Shown: one piece after another, positions 8,594 to 16,976 of the stretch | Position numbering within the stretch: the first letter of the stretch is position 1 | Layout: each line of letters begins with the position of its first letter | Source: Rhodospirillales bacterium | GTDB lineage: Bacteria; Pseudomonadota; Alphaproteobacteria; UBA828 | Assembly: GCA_028818855.1 (NCBI GenBank) | Contig: JAPPMY010000204.1 | Location: 1 to 64,000, forward strand | Direction of reading: 5' to 3' | DNA: 64,000 nucleotides | The notes under the pieces: generated by a model | Told to the model about the DNA's origin: nothing | Seen by the model: only the letters and a program-made list of their open reading frames with translations | Databases searched by the model: none | Made by a program: the position numbers and the translations under genes

Positions 8594-9073
8594 GTGCAGA
8601 AATCGCTTCATATCGACCCGGACAAATGTACCGGCTGCCTGCAGTGCGAGCTGGCGTGCTCTCATGTCAACGAGGGGGTGTTCAACCCCGCGAAGTCTCG
8701 CATCAAGGTGTTCAACTTCCACGACCAGGGGCGGATGGTCCCCTACACCTGCACCCAGTGCGACGAGGCGTGGTGCATGCAGGCCTGCCCGGTCGATGCG
8801 ATCACGCTCGACGCCGAGACCGGCGCCAAGATCGTCTCCGATTCGCTCTGCGTGGGCTGCAAGGTGTGCACCATCGCCTGCCCCTTCGGGACCGTGAACT
8901 ACAACGCGTCCACCGGCAAGGTGATCAAGTGCGATCTCTGCGGCGGCGATCCCGAGTGCGCCAAGGCGTGCCCGACCGCAGCCATCACCTACGTGGACGC
9001 GAACTGGACCGGCCTGGATCGGATGCGTCAGTGGGCGGCCAAGACCGACGCCGGCGCGCAGGCCGAGGCCTAG
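8594..9073 (+). CDS. polyferredoxin electron-transfer subunit of aldehyde oxidoreductase (AorA-like)
   Basis: This 159-residue protein has four Cys groups: CTGCLQCELACSH, CTQCDEAWCMQACPVD, CVGCKVCTIACPFG and CDLCGGDPECAKACP. It should hold four [4Fe-4S] clusters, as in DmsB-type subunits and the small subunit of Aromatoleum-type tungsten aldehyde oxidoreductases. It has no signal peptide, so it is cytoplasmic. It starts with GTG, and the AOR gene follows after 12 bases, so the two are almost certainly co-expressed. It would relay electrons from the W-pterin subunit to the FAD subunit. Confidence 0.88.
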   Translation: MQKSLHIDPDKCTGCLQCELACSHVNEGVFNPAKSRIKVFNFHDQGRMVPYTCTQCDEAWCMQACPVDAITLDAETGAKIVSDSLCVGCKVCTIACPFGTVNYNASTGKVIKCDLCGGDPECAKACPTAAITYVDANWTGLDRMRQWAAKTDAGAQAEA

Positions 9074-9085
9074 GGAGGACTCGTC

Positions 9086-10930
9086 ATGGCATGGGCAAGG
9101 AACGTGCTGCGGGTGAACCTCACCGAGGGCACCTGCAAGAACGAGCCGCTGAACATGGACTGGGCCCAGAAGTACCTGGGCCAGCGCGGGCTCGCGACCA
9201 AGTATCTGGTGGAGGAGACCGACCCGAGGGTCGATCCGCTCTCGCCCGATAACAAGATGATCATGACCACCGGCCCGTTGACCGGCACCTGCGCGTCGAC
9301 GGCCGGGCGCTATTCGGTCGTGACCAAGGGCGCGCTCACCGGCGCCATCGCGTGCTCCAACTCCGGCGGCTTCTTCGGCAACGAGATGAAGAACGCCGGC
9401 TACGACATGATCATCTTCGAGGGCCGCTCGCCGGATCCGGTCTACCTCCTCTTGGAGAACGACAACGCCCGGCTGATCGATGCCGGCGAGTTCTGGGGCA
9501 AGTCGGTCTGGGATACCGAGGAGGGGATCAAGGCCAAGCATCAGGACCCGCTGATCCGCGTCGCTTCCATCGGCGTCGCCGGTGAGAAGGGCGTGAAGTT
9601 CGCCTGCGTGGTGAACGACATGCACCGGGCTGCCGGGCGTTCCGGCGTCGGCACGGTGATGGGGTCCAAGAACCTCAAGGCGGTCGCGATCCGCGGGACC
9701 CAAGGTGTCGCGGTCGAAGACGTCGGCGCCTTCATGCAGGCGACGTCCGAGGGCAAGCAGACCCTCGCGGACAACCCGGTCACCGGCCAGGGCCTGCCGG
9801 CCTACGGCACCCAGGTGCTGATGAACGTCATCAACGAGGTCGGCGCGCTGCCCACCCACAACCACCGGGACGTGCAGTTCGACGGCGCGAAGAACATCTC
9901 GGCCGAGGCGATGGCCGAGCCGCGCGCCGACGGCAAGCCGAACCTGGTGACCAACGCCGCCTGCTTCGGCTGCACCATCGCCTGCGGGCGGGTCTCCACG
10001 GTCGAGCGCAGCCACTACACGGTGGCCGAGCGGCCTGAATACCAGATCGCCTCCGGCGGGCTCGAGTACGAGGCGGCCTGGGCGCTGGGCGCGGCCACGG
10101 GCGTGGACGATCTCGACGCGCTCACCTTCGCCAACTTCATCTGCAACGAGCAGGGGATCGACCCGATCTCCTTCGGCGCCACCGTCGGCGCGGCGATGGA
10201 GCTCTACGAGGAAGGCGCCATCGGCGACGAGCAGACCGGCGGCATCGAGTGCAGGTTCGGCTCCGCCAAGGCGCTGACCGACCTCGCCGAGCTTTGCGGC
10301 AAGGGCGAGGGCTTCGGCGCCGACATCGGCCTCGGCTCCAAGCTGCTCTGCGAGAAGTACGGCAAGCCCGAGCTCTCGATGTCGGTCAAGGGCCAGGAGT
10401 TCCCGGCCTACGATTCGCGCGGCATCCAGGGCATGGGTCTCGCCTACGCCACGGCGAACCGGGGCGCCTGCCACCTGCGGGCATACACGGTCTCGTCCGA
10501 GATCCTGGGCGTGCCGGAGAAGACCGACCCGCACGTGACCGAGGGCAAGGCCGGTCTGGTCAAGGCCTTCCAGGACGCGACCTCTGCGGTCGATTCGTCC
10601 GGGCTCTGCGTGTTCACCACCTTCGCCTGGTCGCTCGACGACATCGCGCCGCAGATCAACGCGGCCTGCGAGGGCGAGTGGACCGCCGAGCGGCTGCTGG
10701 AGGTCGGCGAGCGCGTCTGGAACCTGGAGCGGCAATACAACAACGCGGCCGGCTTCACGGGCAAGGACGACACCCTGCCCGCGCGTCTCCTGAAGGACGC
10801 GGCGAAGACCGGCCCGGCCGAGGGGCTCACCAACGGCCTCGACCAGATGCTGCCGGAATACTACGAGGTGCGCGGCTGGACCGACGAGGGCGTGCCCAGC
10901 AACGAGACCTTGGAGCGGCTCGCGCTCTAG
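9086..10930 (+). CDS. tungsten-containing aldehyde:ferredoxin oxidoreductase, catalytic subunit (AorB-like)
   Basis: This 614-residue protein aligns in pattern with the AOR family throughout. The N-terminus is ARNVLRVNLTEG, with TTGPLTGT, SNSGGFFGNEMKNAGYD and GVGTVMGSKNLKAVAIRG in the first domain. The [4Fe-4S] ligands are C293-x2-C296-x3-C300 (CFGCTIACG) and C508 in DSSGLC. AOR enzymes bind a bis-pyranopterin tungsten cofactor and oxidise aldehydes to carboxylic acids, or run in reverse. Context (polyferredoxin before, FAD/NAD protein and MoaD-like after) matches the NAD-linked Aromatoleum aorABC type. The aldehyde is unknown. The family call is strong; tungsten rather than molybdenum is inferred from the family. 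Confidence 0.95.
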   Translation: MAWARNVLRVNLTEGTCKNEPLNMDWAQKYLGQRGLATKYLVEETDPRVDPLSPDNKMIMTTGPLTGTCASTAGRYSVVTKGALTGAIACSNSGGFFGNEMKNAGYDMIIFEGRSPDPVYLLLENDNARLIDAGEFWGKSVWDTEEGIKAKHQDPLIRVASIGVAGEKGVKFACVVNDMHRAAGRSGVGTVMGSKNLKAVAIRGTQGVAVEDVGAFMQATSEGKQTLADNPVTGQGLPAYGTQVLMNVINEVGALPTHNHRDVQFDGAKNISAEAMAEPRADGKPNLVTNAACFGCTIACGRVSTVERSHYTVAERPEYQIASGGLEYEAAWALGAATGVDDLDALTFANFICNEQGIDPISFGATVGAAMELYEEGAIGDEQTGGIECRFGSAKALTDLAELCGKGEGFGADIGLGSKLLCEKYGKPELSMSVKGQEFPAYDSRGIQGMGLAYATANRGACHLRAYTVSSEILGVPEKTDPHVTEGKAGLVKAFQDATSAVDSSGLCVFTTFAWSLDDIAPQINAACEGEWTAERLLEVGERVWNLERQYNNAAGFTGKDDTLPARLLKDAAKTGPAEGLTNGLDQMLPEYYEVRGWTDEGVPSNETLERLAL

Positions 10931-10995
10931 GTCGAGGACGGCCGGCCGTTGGGCGTTTCGACCGGCGCCGGATCATTCGTCATTCTCGTGACGGC

Positions 10996-11029
10996 GGGGG
11001 GCCGCGCGCACCTAAGGTGCCGGCCCCCC
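10996..11029 (+). other. strong hairpin between aorB-like and aorC-like genes
   Basis: The outer arms GGGGGGCCG (10996-11004) and CGGCCCCCC (11021-11029) pair perfectly. Inside, GCACCT-A-AGGTGC (11008-11020) forms a second perfect stem, leaving a 3-base bulge. No T tract follows. It may protect the upstream message from 3' decay or partly terminate, lowering aorC expression relative to aorB. Confidence 0.6.
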
Positions 11030-11135
11030 GGCTTGCATCGGGGGGGGCGGGTATGAACGCGATGAAACGAGCCGTGCCGGGCCGCGCAGGTGCGCGTATC
11101 GCGGCAGCGGCGCAGAGAGCCAAGCGGGAGCCAAC

Positions 11136-12380
11136 ATGCAGCATGTGATCGTGGGTGCCGGCCCGGCCGGCGTGGTCGCTGCCGAAACCCTGCGCAAGGG
11201 AGACCGGGCCGCCGACATCGTCCTGATCGGCGACGAGCCGGAGCCGCCCTATTCACGGATGGCGATTCCCTACGTCCTCGAAGGCATGATCGAGGAAGGC
11301 GGGACCCATCTGCGCAAGACGGACGGGCACTACGAGGGGCACGGCATCCAGTACCGGCAGGGCCAGGCCGAGTCCGTGGCGCCCGCCGACGGCACGCTCA
11401 CGCTTGCCGGCGGGGAGAAGGTCTCCTACGACCGCCTGCTGCTGTCGACCGGGGCGACGCCGCTCAGCCCGCCGGTGCCGGGCCTCGACCTCCCCGGCGT
11501 GTACAACTGCTGGACGCTCGCGGACTGCCGCAGGATCGCAGCCCTCCTCAATGCCGATGCCAACGTCGTGCTGATCGGCGCGGGCTTCATCGGCTGCATC
11601 ATCATGGAGGCGCTCGCCAAGCGCTGCGGCACGCTCGCCGTGGTGGAGATGGAAGACCGCATGGTCTCGCGCATGATGGATGCGACTGCCGGCGGGATGC
11701 TGCAGCGCTGGTGCGAGACCAAGAACATCCGGGTGCTCACGTCCGCGCGGGTCACCGGGATCGAGGCGCAGGAGGGCACGGCCGGTGACAAGGCCGTGGT
11801 GCTCGACAGCGGCGAGAGGCTCGACGCCCACCTGGTCGTGATGGCCGTCGGCGTCGCGCCCAACGTCGGCTTCCTCGAAGGCAGCGGCATCAAGACCGAC
11901 CACGGCGTGCTCGTCGACCAGCACCTGGAGACCAGCGCCAAGGGCGTGTTCGCCGCCGGCGACGTGGCCCAGGGCCTCGATTTCTCCACCGGCGAATACT
12001 CGGTGCACGCGATCCAGCCGACCGCGACCGAGCACGGCCGCATCGCGGCGCTCAACATGCTGGGCCGTCGTGCGGACTACAAGGGCAGCCTCAACATGAA
12101 CGTGCTCGCCACCGTCGGCCTCGTCTCCAGCTCGTTCGGAAGCTGGGACGGCGTCGGCGGCGACAGCGGCGTCGCCGTGGACGAGGACGGGTTCAAGTAC
12201 CTCCGCCTGGAGTTCGACGGCGAGTACCTGGTCGGCGCGCTCGGCCTCGGGCTTACCGACCACGTCGGCGTCATCCGCGGCCTGATCCAGAACAAGACGG
12301 CGCTCGCCGACTGGAAGGAGAAGCTGCTGGAGAACCCGCACCGCGTGATGGAGGCCTACGTCGCCCACAGCCAGGTCTGA
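11136..12380 (+). CDS. FAD/NAD(P) oxidoreductase subunit (AorC-like)
   Basis: This 414-residue pyridine-nucleotide-disulfide-type oxidoreductase has an FAD-binding Rossmann motif at the N-terminus ([17 protein letters not shown]). A second nucleotide-binding motif (VVLIGAGFIGCIIMEAL) lies near residue 143, and an FAD motif (GVFAAGDVAQG) near residue 270. No redox-active CxxxxC is visible. In Aromatoleum-type AOR the third subunit of this class hands electrons to NAD+; the position here supports the same role. A 205-base gap with a strong hairpin separates it from aorB. The start lies in CAACATG with GGGAG 6-7 bases upstream. Confidence 0.87.
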   Translation: MQHVIVGAGPAGVVAAETLRKGDRAADIVLIGDEPEPPYSRMAIPYVLEGMIEEGGTHLRKTDGHYEGHGIQYRQGQAESVAPADGTLTLAGGEKVSYDRLLLSTGATPLSPPVPGLDLPGVYNCWTLADCRRIAALLNADANVVLIGAGFIGCIIMEALAKRCGTLAVVEMEDRMVSRMMDATAGGMLQRWCETKNIRVLTSARVTGIEAQEGTAGDKAVVLDSGERLDAHLVVMAVGVAPNVGFLEGSGIKTDHGVLVDQHLETSAKGVFAAGDVAQGLDFSTGEYSVHAIQPTATEHGRIAALNMLGRRADYKGSLNMNVLATVGLVSSSFGSWDGVGGDSGVAVDEDGFKYLRLEFDGEYLVGALGLGLTDHVGVIRGLIQNKTALADWKEKLLENPHRVMEAYVAHSQV

Positions 12381-12435
12381 GCGGCGAGGGCGGCGGTGAC
12401 GGGGCGCTGGCGGCGAGCCCACGCGTGACGACGCC

Positions 12436-12687
12436 ATGAAGGTGAGCGTCAAGCTCTACGCGCTGCTGAGCGACTACCTCCCGGCAGACGCCGTGGAAAA
12501 CCAGGTCGAGATCGAGCTGCCCGAAGGGACGACGCCGGAGGACGTCTTCGCCCGGTTCAACCTGCCCCGGCAGTACTGCTCCATCGTGCTGGTGAACGGC
12601 GTCTACGTGGAGCCGAGCGAGCGCAGCTCCCACGCCCTCAGCGAGAACGACACGCTGGCGATCTGGCCGCCCGTGGCCGGCGGCTGA
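12436..12687 (+). CDS. MoaD/ThiS-like ubiquitin-fold protein
   Basis: This 83-residue protein (MKVSVKLYALLSDYLP ... SENDTLAIWPPVAGG) has the beta-grasp sulfur-carrier pattern and ends in the Gly-Gly needed for adenylation and thiocarboxylate formation. MoaD supplies sulfur to the dithiolene of molybdopterin. A dedicated MoaD-like protein is a known companion of AOR operons and is thought to serve the tungsten cofactor. It is 55 bases after aorC. No moaE is present in the window. Confidence 0.85.
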   Translation: MKVSVKLYALLSDYLPADAVENQVEIELPEGTTPEDVFARFNLPRQYCSIVLVNGVYVEPSERSSHALSENDTLAIWPPVAGG

Positions 12688-12739
12688 GCCGCTGCACCGG
12701 CCGCGAGCCCCGGCGCACGCGCCAGCACGAGCCGAATCC

Positions 12740-13027
12740 GTGTCCGAGACGCTCACCGTCGAGAAGGAGATGGCGACCGACCGGCGCGAGTTCCGGCGCA
12801 CGCTGCGGCGCGCGCTGCCGCAGGCCGAGATCGCGGAGGAGGGCGACACCATCACGGTGCGCGAGGGCGGCGGCACGCTGGAGATCACCCTCTCGCCCGA
12901 GCGCCGGCGCAGCATCGGCCTGCTCTCGCTGCCGGTCATAACCGCGCGGTTCCACTACTGCGGCTACGACGACCCCGCCCGGCACCTCGCCCGCCTCGAC
13001 ATCTCCTTCCAGCGGGGCGGGGGTTAA
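12740..13027 (+). CDS. small protein of unknown function in the AOR operon
   Basis: This 95-residue protein is one I do not recognise. The N-terminal half is charged (EFRRTLRRALPQ). The middle alternates strands (EGDTITVREGGGTLEITLSPERR), followed by a hydrophobic strand pair (GLLSLPVITARFHYCGY) and a basic, aromatic end (ARLDISFQRGGG). It starts with GTG, 52 bases after the moaD-like gene, on the same strand, and codon use resembles its neighbours. The fold looks like a small alpha/beta protein. The terminal Gly-Gly-Gly, next to a protein ending in Gly-Gly, is striking but may be chance. A role in AOR maturation is a guess from position. Confidence 0.65.
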   Translation: MSETLTVEKEMATDRREFRRTLRRALPQAEIAEEGDTITVREGGGTLEITLSPERRRSIGLLSLPVITARFHYCGYDDPARHLARLDISFQRGGG

Positions 13028-13131
13028 TCGGGAGACGTCCGCGCCGCCCCCGCGCCCAGTCGCGATTTGCGCTCGCGGATGTTTCCGTCCACCATTCGCA
13101 CGCGCCGAATACAACCAATGGAGGGAGGCAA

Positions 13132-13575
13132 ATGGCGTACACGCGAGCGAAAGTCGTCGAGGAGATCAGCGCATCGGCTGACCGTGTCTTCGACGAAATC
13201 GGGGCCTTCAACAATTTGACGGCGATCATGCCCGACGCCATCACGCGCAGCACGCTCAACAAGAAGGGCAATGTGCGCACGCTCAAGGTCAAGGGAATCA
13301 AGGGCACGCTCGACGAAACGCTGCTGAAGTACGACAAGGCGACGCGCACGCAGATCTACAGGATCACCGCCGATCCTGACGACATGGTGCCCTTCCAGGA
13401 CTACACCTCCACCATCAAGGTGAAGCCGATCACGTCGCGGCGCTCGGCGGTCGAGTGGACCAGCCGCTTCGTGCCCAAGAGGGGAAAGACCAAGGCGGAA
13501 TGCCTCGAGTTCGTCGAGGGCATCTACCGCGGCGGTATCCAGGGCACCCGGGACGTGCTCGGGGTCAAGAAGTAG
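13132..13575 (+). CDS. SRPBCC-family (polyketide cyclase / START-like) protein
   Basis: This 147-residue protein begins AKVVEEISASADRVFDEIGAFNNL, the opening strand-helix pattern of SRPBCC lipid- or ligand-binding proteins, and ends with an amphipathic helix (CLEFVEGIYRGGIQGTRDVLG). Such domains bind hydrophobic ligands in a deep cavity; CoxG of CO-dehydrogenase clusters is one relative. A very strong GGAGGGAGG lies just before the ATG. It follows the AOR operon by 104 bases and could be part of it or separately transcribed. The ligand is unknown. Confidence 0.8.
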   Translation: MAYTRAKVVEEISASADRVFDEIGAFNNLTAIMPDAITRSTLNKKGNVRTLKVKGIKGTLDETLLKYDKATRTQIYRITADPDDMVPFQDYTSTIKVKPITSRRSAVEWTSRFVPKRGKTKAECLEFVEGIYRGGIQGTRDVLGVKK

Positions 13576-13606
13576 CGCACGACGCGATGATCCGCCGCCG
13601 CACCGG

Positions 13607-14359
13607 TCAGCCGCGCGGCGGCGGATACATCACCGCTTCGAGGTAGAGCCCCCAGGCCGGCGCCGTCGGGCCGCACAGGCTGCGCTCGCAGGCTGCGAGC
13701 AGGGCGCCCACGTCGGCGGGCGTCCGCCGGCCTTCGCCGACTTCCACCAGCGTGCCCACCATCGCGCGGACCTGGTGGTGGAGGAAGGACCGAGCCCACG
13801 CGCGGATCGCGATCTCCTCGCCCCTGCGGCTGACGGCGAGGCTTTGCAGGGTGCGGACCGGCGAGGCCGCCTGGCACTTGGCGGCGCGAAAGGTCGTGAA
13901 GTCGTGGGTGCCTTCCAGCAGGCGCGCGGCTTCGGCCATCGCGGCTGCATCGAGCGGGCGGGGCAGGTGCCAGGCGCGCTTTCGCGCGAGCGCGGGCGGC
14001 GCCCGGCGATTGAGGATCCGGTAGAGATAGACCCGCGCCGTCGCATCGCGCCGCGCATCGAAGGTGGGCGCAGCCTCCACCACGTCGAGGACCGTGACCG
14101 GCGCGGGCCGGAGGTGCGCGTTAAGCGCATCGCGAAGCACGTCCGGTGCGGCCTGCCTGGCGAGGTCCAGGTGGCAGCACTGGGCGAGCGCATGGACGCC
14201 GGAATCCGTCCGGCCTGCGCCGTGGACCCTGATCTGTTCGCCGCAAAAGCGCTCGACCGCGCGCTCCAGCGCCTCCTGCACCGAGCGCCCGTCGCCCTGG
14301 TGCTGCCAGCCGACGAAGCCGGTGCCGTCGTATTCGAGGGTCAGCCTGTAGCGGGGCAT
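13607..14359 (-). CDS. truA: tRNA pseudouridine(38-40) synthase
   Basis: This 250-residue protein starts [22 protein letters not shown] and contains [16 protein letters not shown] with the catalytic Asp52. The C-terminal [18 protein letters not shown] is also typical of TruA. It modifies uridines 38-40 in the tRNA anticodon arm. Its start lies 19 bases inside the end of fmt, so the two are translationally coupled in the order def-fmt-truA, common in alphaproteobacteria. It converges with the SRPBCC gene. Confidence 0.95.
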   Translation of the reverse strand: MPRYRLTLEYDGTGFVGWQHQGDGRSVQEALERAVERFCGEQIRVHGAGRTDSGVHALAQCCHLDLARQAAPDVLRDALNAHLRPAPVTVLDVVEAAPTFDARRDATARVYLYRILNRRAPPALARKRAWHLPRPLDAAAMAEAARLLEGTHDFTTFRAAKCQAASPVRTLQSLAVSRRGEEIAIRAWARSFLHHQVRAMVGTLVEVGEGRRTPADVGALLAACERSLCGPTAPAWGLYLEAVMYPPPRG

Positions 14360-15288
14360 GGCAGTCGCGTGCCGGCCGCGATCGGCCGGCCCCGGAGGAA
14401 CGCGTCTCGCGCCATCGGCGCCCTGCCGGCGCGCTGGAGACGGAGCGGGCGGAGCGCCGAGCCGCCGCCGCAGGCAATGCCGAGCGCCGCGTCGATGACC
14501 GTCCCGGGCGGCGCATCCGATGAGGCGACCGCCTCCGCCGCGGCCAGCACCTTGATGCGCTCGCCCTCGTGGGTGAACCAGGCGCCGGGCGCGGGGCTGA
14601 GCGCGCGCACCGTGCGCTCGATGCGTGCGGCCGGCGCGCGCCAGTCGATGGCGGCCTCGTGCTTCTCCAGCTTGGCCGCATAGGTCGCGCCGTCCTCGGG
14701 CTGCGACGTCTCGGTGAGCGTGCCCGCCGCGAGCCCGGCGACCGCGTCCACAATCAGCCGGGCGGAGAGTGCCGCGAGCGTGTCGTGCAGCGCGCCGCCG
14801 GTGGCCTCCGGCCCGATGGGCACTGCCTCCGCCGCCAGGATCGGGCCGGTGTCGAGACCCTCGTCCATCCGCATGATGCTGACGCCGGTCTCCGCATCGC
14901 CCGCCATGATCGCGCGCTGGATCGGCGCCGCGCCCCGCCAGCGCGGCAGCAGCGAGGCGTGGGCGTTGATGCAGCCGAGCCTCGGTGCAGTCAGCACGGC
15001 AGGCGGCAGGATCAGGCCGTAGGCGACCGTCACCGCGAGGTCCGCGTCAAGCGCCGCGAACGCCGCCTGCACGTCCGCCGGTCTGAGGCTGGGCGGGGTT
15101 CTCACCTCGATCCCGGCGGTCTCGGCACGCACGGCTACCGGTGTCGCCCGTACCTTCCTGCCGCGCGCCGCGGCCCGCGGCGGCTGGGTGTAGACGGCGG
15201 CGACGGAGTGGCCGCCGGCAACGAGCGCGTCGAGCGCCGGGAGCGCAAAAGCCGGCGTTCCCATGAACACCAGCCTGACCCGCTTCAT
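14341..15288 (-). CDS. fmt: methionyl-tRNA formyltransferase
   Basis: This 315-residue protein begins [19 protein letters not shown]. The catalytic region is [22 protein letters not shown] (Asn108, His110), with Asp146 in MDEGLDTGP. It formylates the initiator Met-tRNA. The C-terminal domain (from about residue 205) binds tRNA. It lies 24 bases after def and overlaps truA. Length matches the family. Confidence 0.95.
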   Translation of the reverse strand: MKRVRLVFMGTPAFALPALDALVAGGHSVAAVYTQPPRAAARGRKVRATPVAVRAETAGIEVRTPPSLRPADVQAAFAALDADLAVTVAYGLILPPAVLTAPRLGCINAHASLLPRWRGAAPIQRAIMAGDAETGVSIMRMDEGLDTGPILAAEAVPIGPEATGGALHDTLAALSARLIVDAVAGLAAGTLTETSQPEDGATYAAKLEKHEAAIDWRAPAARIERTVRALSPAPGAWFTHEGERIKVLAAAEAVASSDAPPGTVIDAALGIACGGGSALRPLRLQRAGRAPMARDAFLRGRPIAAGTRLPCPATG

Positions 15289-15312
15289 GACGTCCTGCGC
15301 GGGAAAGGCGGG

Positions 15313-15828
15313 TCAGCCGGCGGCGGCGCGGCGCGCCTTGGTCAGCTTGCGCAGGATGATGCTGCGCTTGACCAGAGACAGGTAGTCCACGAAGAGCACG
15401 CCCTCCAGGTGGTCGATCTCGTGCTGGAGGCAGACGGCGAGCGTGCCGACCGCCGTGAGCTCCTGCGCCGCGCCGGTCTCGTCCTGATACGCCACCGTCA
15501 CCGACGCCGGCCGCTCGACCTCCGCATAGTGCTCGGGGAAAGAGAGGCAGCCTTCCTCGCGGCTCACGCGCTCGTCCGAGCGCCAGACGATCTCGGGGTT
15601 GACCAGCTTGAGCGGCGCCGGCGGCTCGTCGGCCAGGTGAACGTCGGTCACGATGCAGCGCTGCGGCACGCCGACCTGGATGGCGGCAAGCCCGATGCCG
15701 TCGGAGGCGTACATCGTCTCCAGCATGTCGTCGAGGAGCGCGCGCACCGCGTCGTCCACGGCGTCGACGGGCGCGGATTGCGCCTTCAGCCGCTTGTCGG
15801 GCGCGGTGATGATCGGGCGTATGGCCAT
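15313..15828 (-). CDS. def: peptide deformylase
   Basis: This 171-residue protein has all three deformylase motifs: GIGLAAIQVG (from residue 44), EGCLSFP (metal ligand Cys94) and LQHEIDHLEG (His136, Glu137, His140). It removes the N-formyl group from new proteins. It is first in the def-fmt-truA unit; its own promoter should lie in the 66 bases between it and the LLM gene or further upstream. Confidence 0.96.
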   Translation of the reverse strand: MAIRPIITAPDKRLKAQSAPVDAVDDAVRALLDDMLETMYASDGIGLAAIQVGVPQRCIVTDVHLADEPPAPLKLVNPEIVWRSDERVSREEGCLSFPEHYAEVERPASVTVAYQDETGAAQELTAVGTLAVCLQHEIDHLEGVLFVDYLSLVKRSIILRKLTKARRAAAG

Positions 15829-15894
15829 CGCTGTCGGCGTAAGCAGAGCCGGTGTTTAGCTAAGACCGCGCGGGGCCAAGGTCAAGCGCCCCAC

Positions 15895-16872
15895 TCACCC
15901 ATCGGCCCTGGGGCGCACCTCCTCGGCGAACTCGGTGATGGCGTCGAGCGTCTCTTCGATGGTCTCGCGCAGGAACTGCAGCAGCAGGTGGCGGCAGCCG
16001 AGCGCGCGCAGCGCCTGGATGTCGCTCGCGATGTCGTCGGCCGAGCCGGAGAGCAGCATCCGCTCGCCGGTATCGGTCATCACCGGCTCCCGGTTCGCGC
16101 CGTACCAGACGGCCCAGAAGGCGAGGTCGATCTCCACCGGGTCGCGGCCTTCCGCCTCGGCCAGGGCGCGGAGGTCGTCGAGGGAGGCGGAGAAGCGGCC
16201 GATGGTGTCCAGCGGAAAGCGCGGGTTGCAGCCGATCGGGAACCAGGCATCGCCGTAGCGCGCGGTGCGCCGCCTGGCCGGCCTGCTCTCGCCGCCCACC
16301 CAGATCGGCGGGTGCGGCTTCTGCACCGGCTTCGGGTGGAACAGGATGTTGTCGAAGGAGGTGAACTCGCCCTCGTAGCGGGGCGCATCGGCCGTCCACA
16401 GCTCCTTGTAGATGCGCAGATACTCGTCCGTCGCCCGGCCGCGGGCGTCGAACGGCGGCGCGCCGACGGGCGGGAACTCCTCGGCCATCCAGCCGGCGCC
16501 GACGCCCACGATCACGCGTCCGCCCGAGAGCAGGTCGATGGTCGACAGCAGCTTCGCGGTCAGCACCGGCTGGCGGTAGGGCACCACCATCACCGAGGTG
16601 AGCAGCCGCATCTCCTGCGTGATGCCGGCGAGGTAGGCCATGAGCGCGATCGGCTCCAGGCACTCGCCGGCGAGCAGGGTGGGGAAGTTGAGCGAGCCGT
16701 CGGGCGAATAGGGGTAGGTCGAATCGATACCCGTCGGCACCACGATGTGGTCCGGGATCGCGAGAATGCGGTAGCCCAGCTTCTCGCCGTGCCGGGCGAT
16801 GGTCCCGATGTGCTCCGGCATGGCCAGCGGCCCGCCGTTGGGTACGTTGAAGCCGTATTCCATTCCCCTCAC
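15895..16872 (-). CDS. LLM-class oxidoreductase (TIGR03619-like, F420-type)
   Basis: This 325-residue protein with a luciferase-like TIM barrel shows GFNVPNGGPLAM, LAIPDHIVVP, LLSGGRVIVGVGAGWMAEEF and KPHPPIWVGGES, the pattern of the TIGR03619 'probable F420-dependent' family. It may use F420 or FMN; the sequence does not decide. GTG (16872) and ATG (16863) are both possible starts; a GAGGGG lies between them. It stands between def and hpnA with gaps of 66 and 104 bases. The substrate is unknown. It is one of four LLM proteins in the window. Confidence 0.83.
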   Translation of the reverse strand: MRGMEYGFNVPNGGPLAMPEHIGTIARHGEKLGYRILAIPDHIVVPTGIDSTYPYSPDGSLNFPTLLAGECLEPIALMAYLAGITQEMRLLTSVMVVPYRQPVLTAKLLSTIDLLSGGRVIVGVGAGWMAEEFPPVGAPPFDARGRATDEYLRIYKELWTADAPRYEGEFTSFDNILFHPKPVQKPHPPIWVGGESRPARRRTARYGDAWFPIGCNPRFPLDTIGRFSASLDDLRALAEAEGRDPVEIDLAFWAVWYGANREPVMTDTGERMLLSGSADDIASDIQALRALGCRHLLLQFLRETIEETLDAITEFAEEVRPRADG

Positions 16873-16976
16873 CCGTCCGTTCGGAGGTTTAACCAGGCAT
16901 GCCGCTCCGGGGGCGACGGCGCACGTTCTAGCCCGGATTTCTCGTCGCTGTCACGGCCCGCATGGTGGCCGGGCGC

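Noticed and set aside
11053-11148. Possible 31-codon gene after the AOR hairpin, starting in a G-rich stretch
   Set aside because: Its composition (RAKRE, AAAA) looks like GC-rich spacer translation, it overlaps the aorC start, and nothing supports expression.
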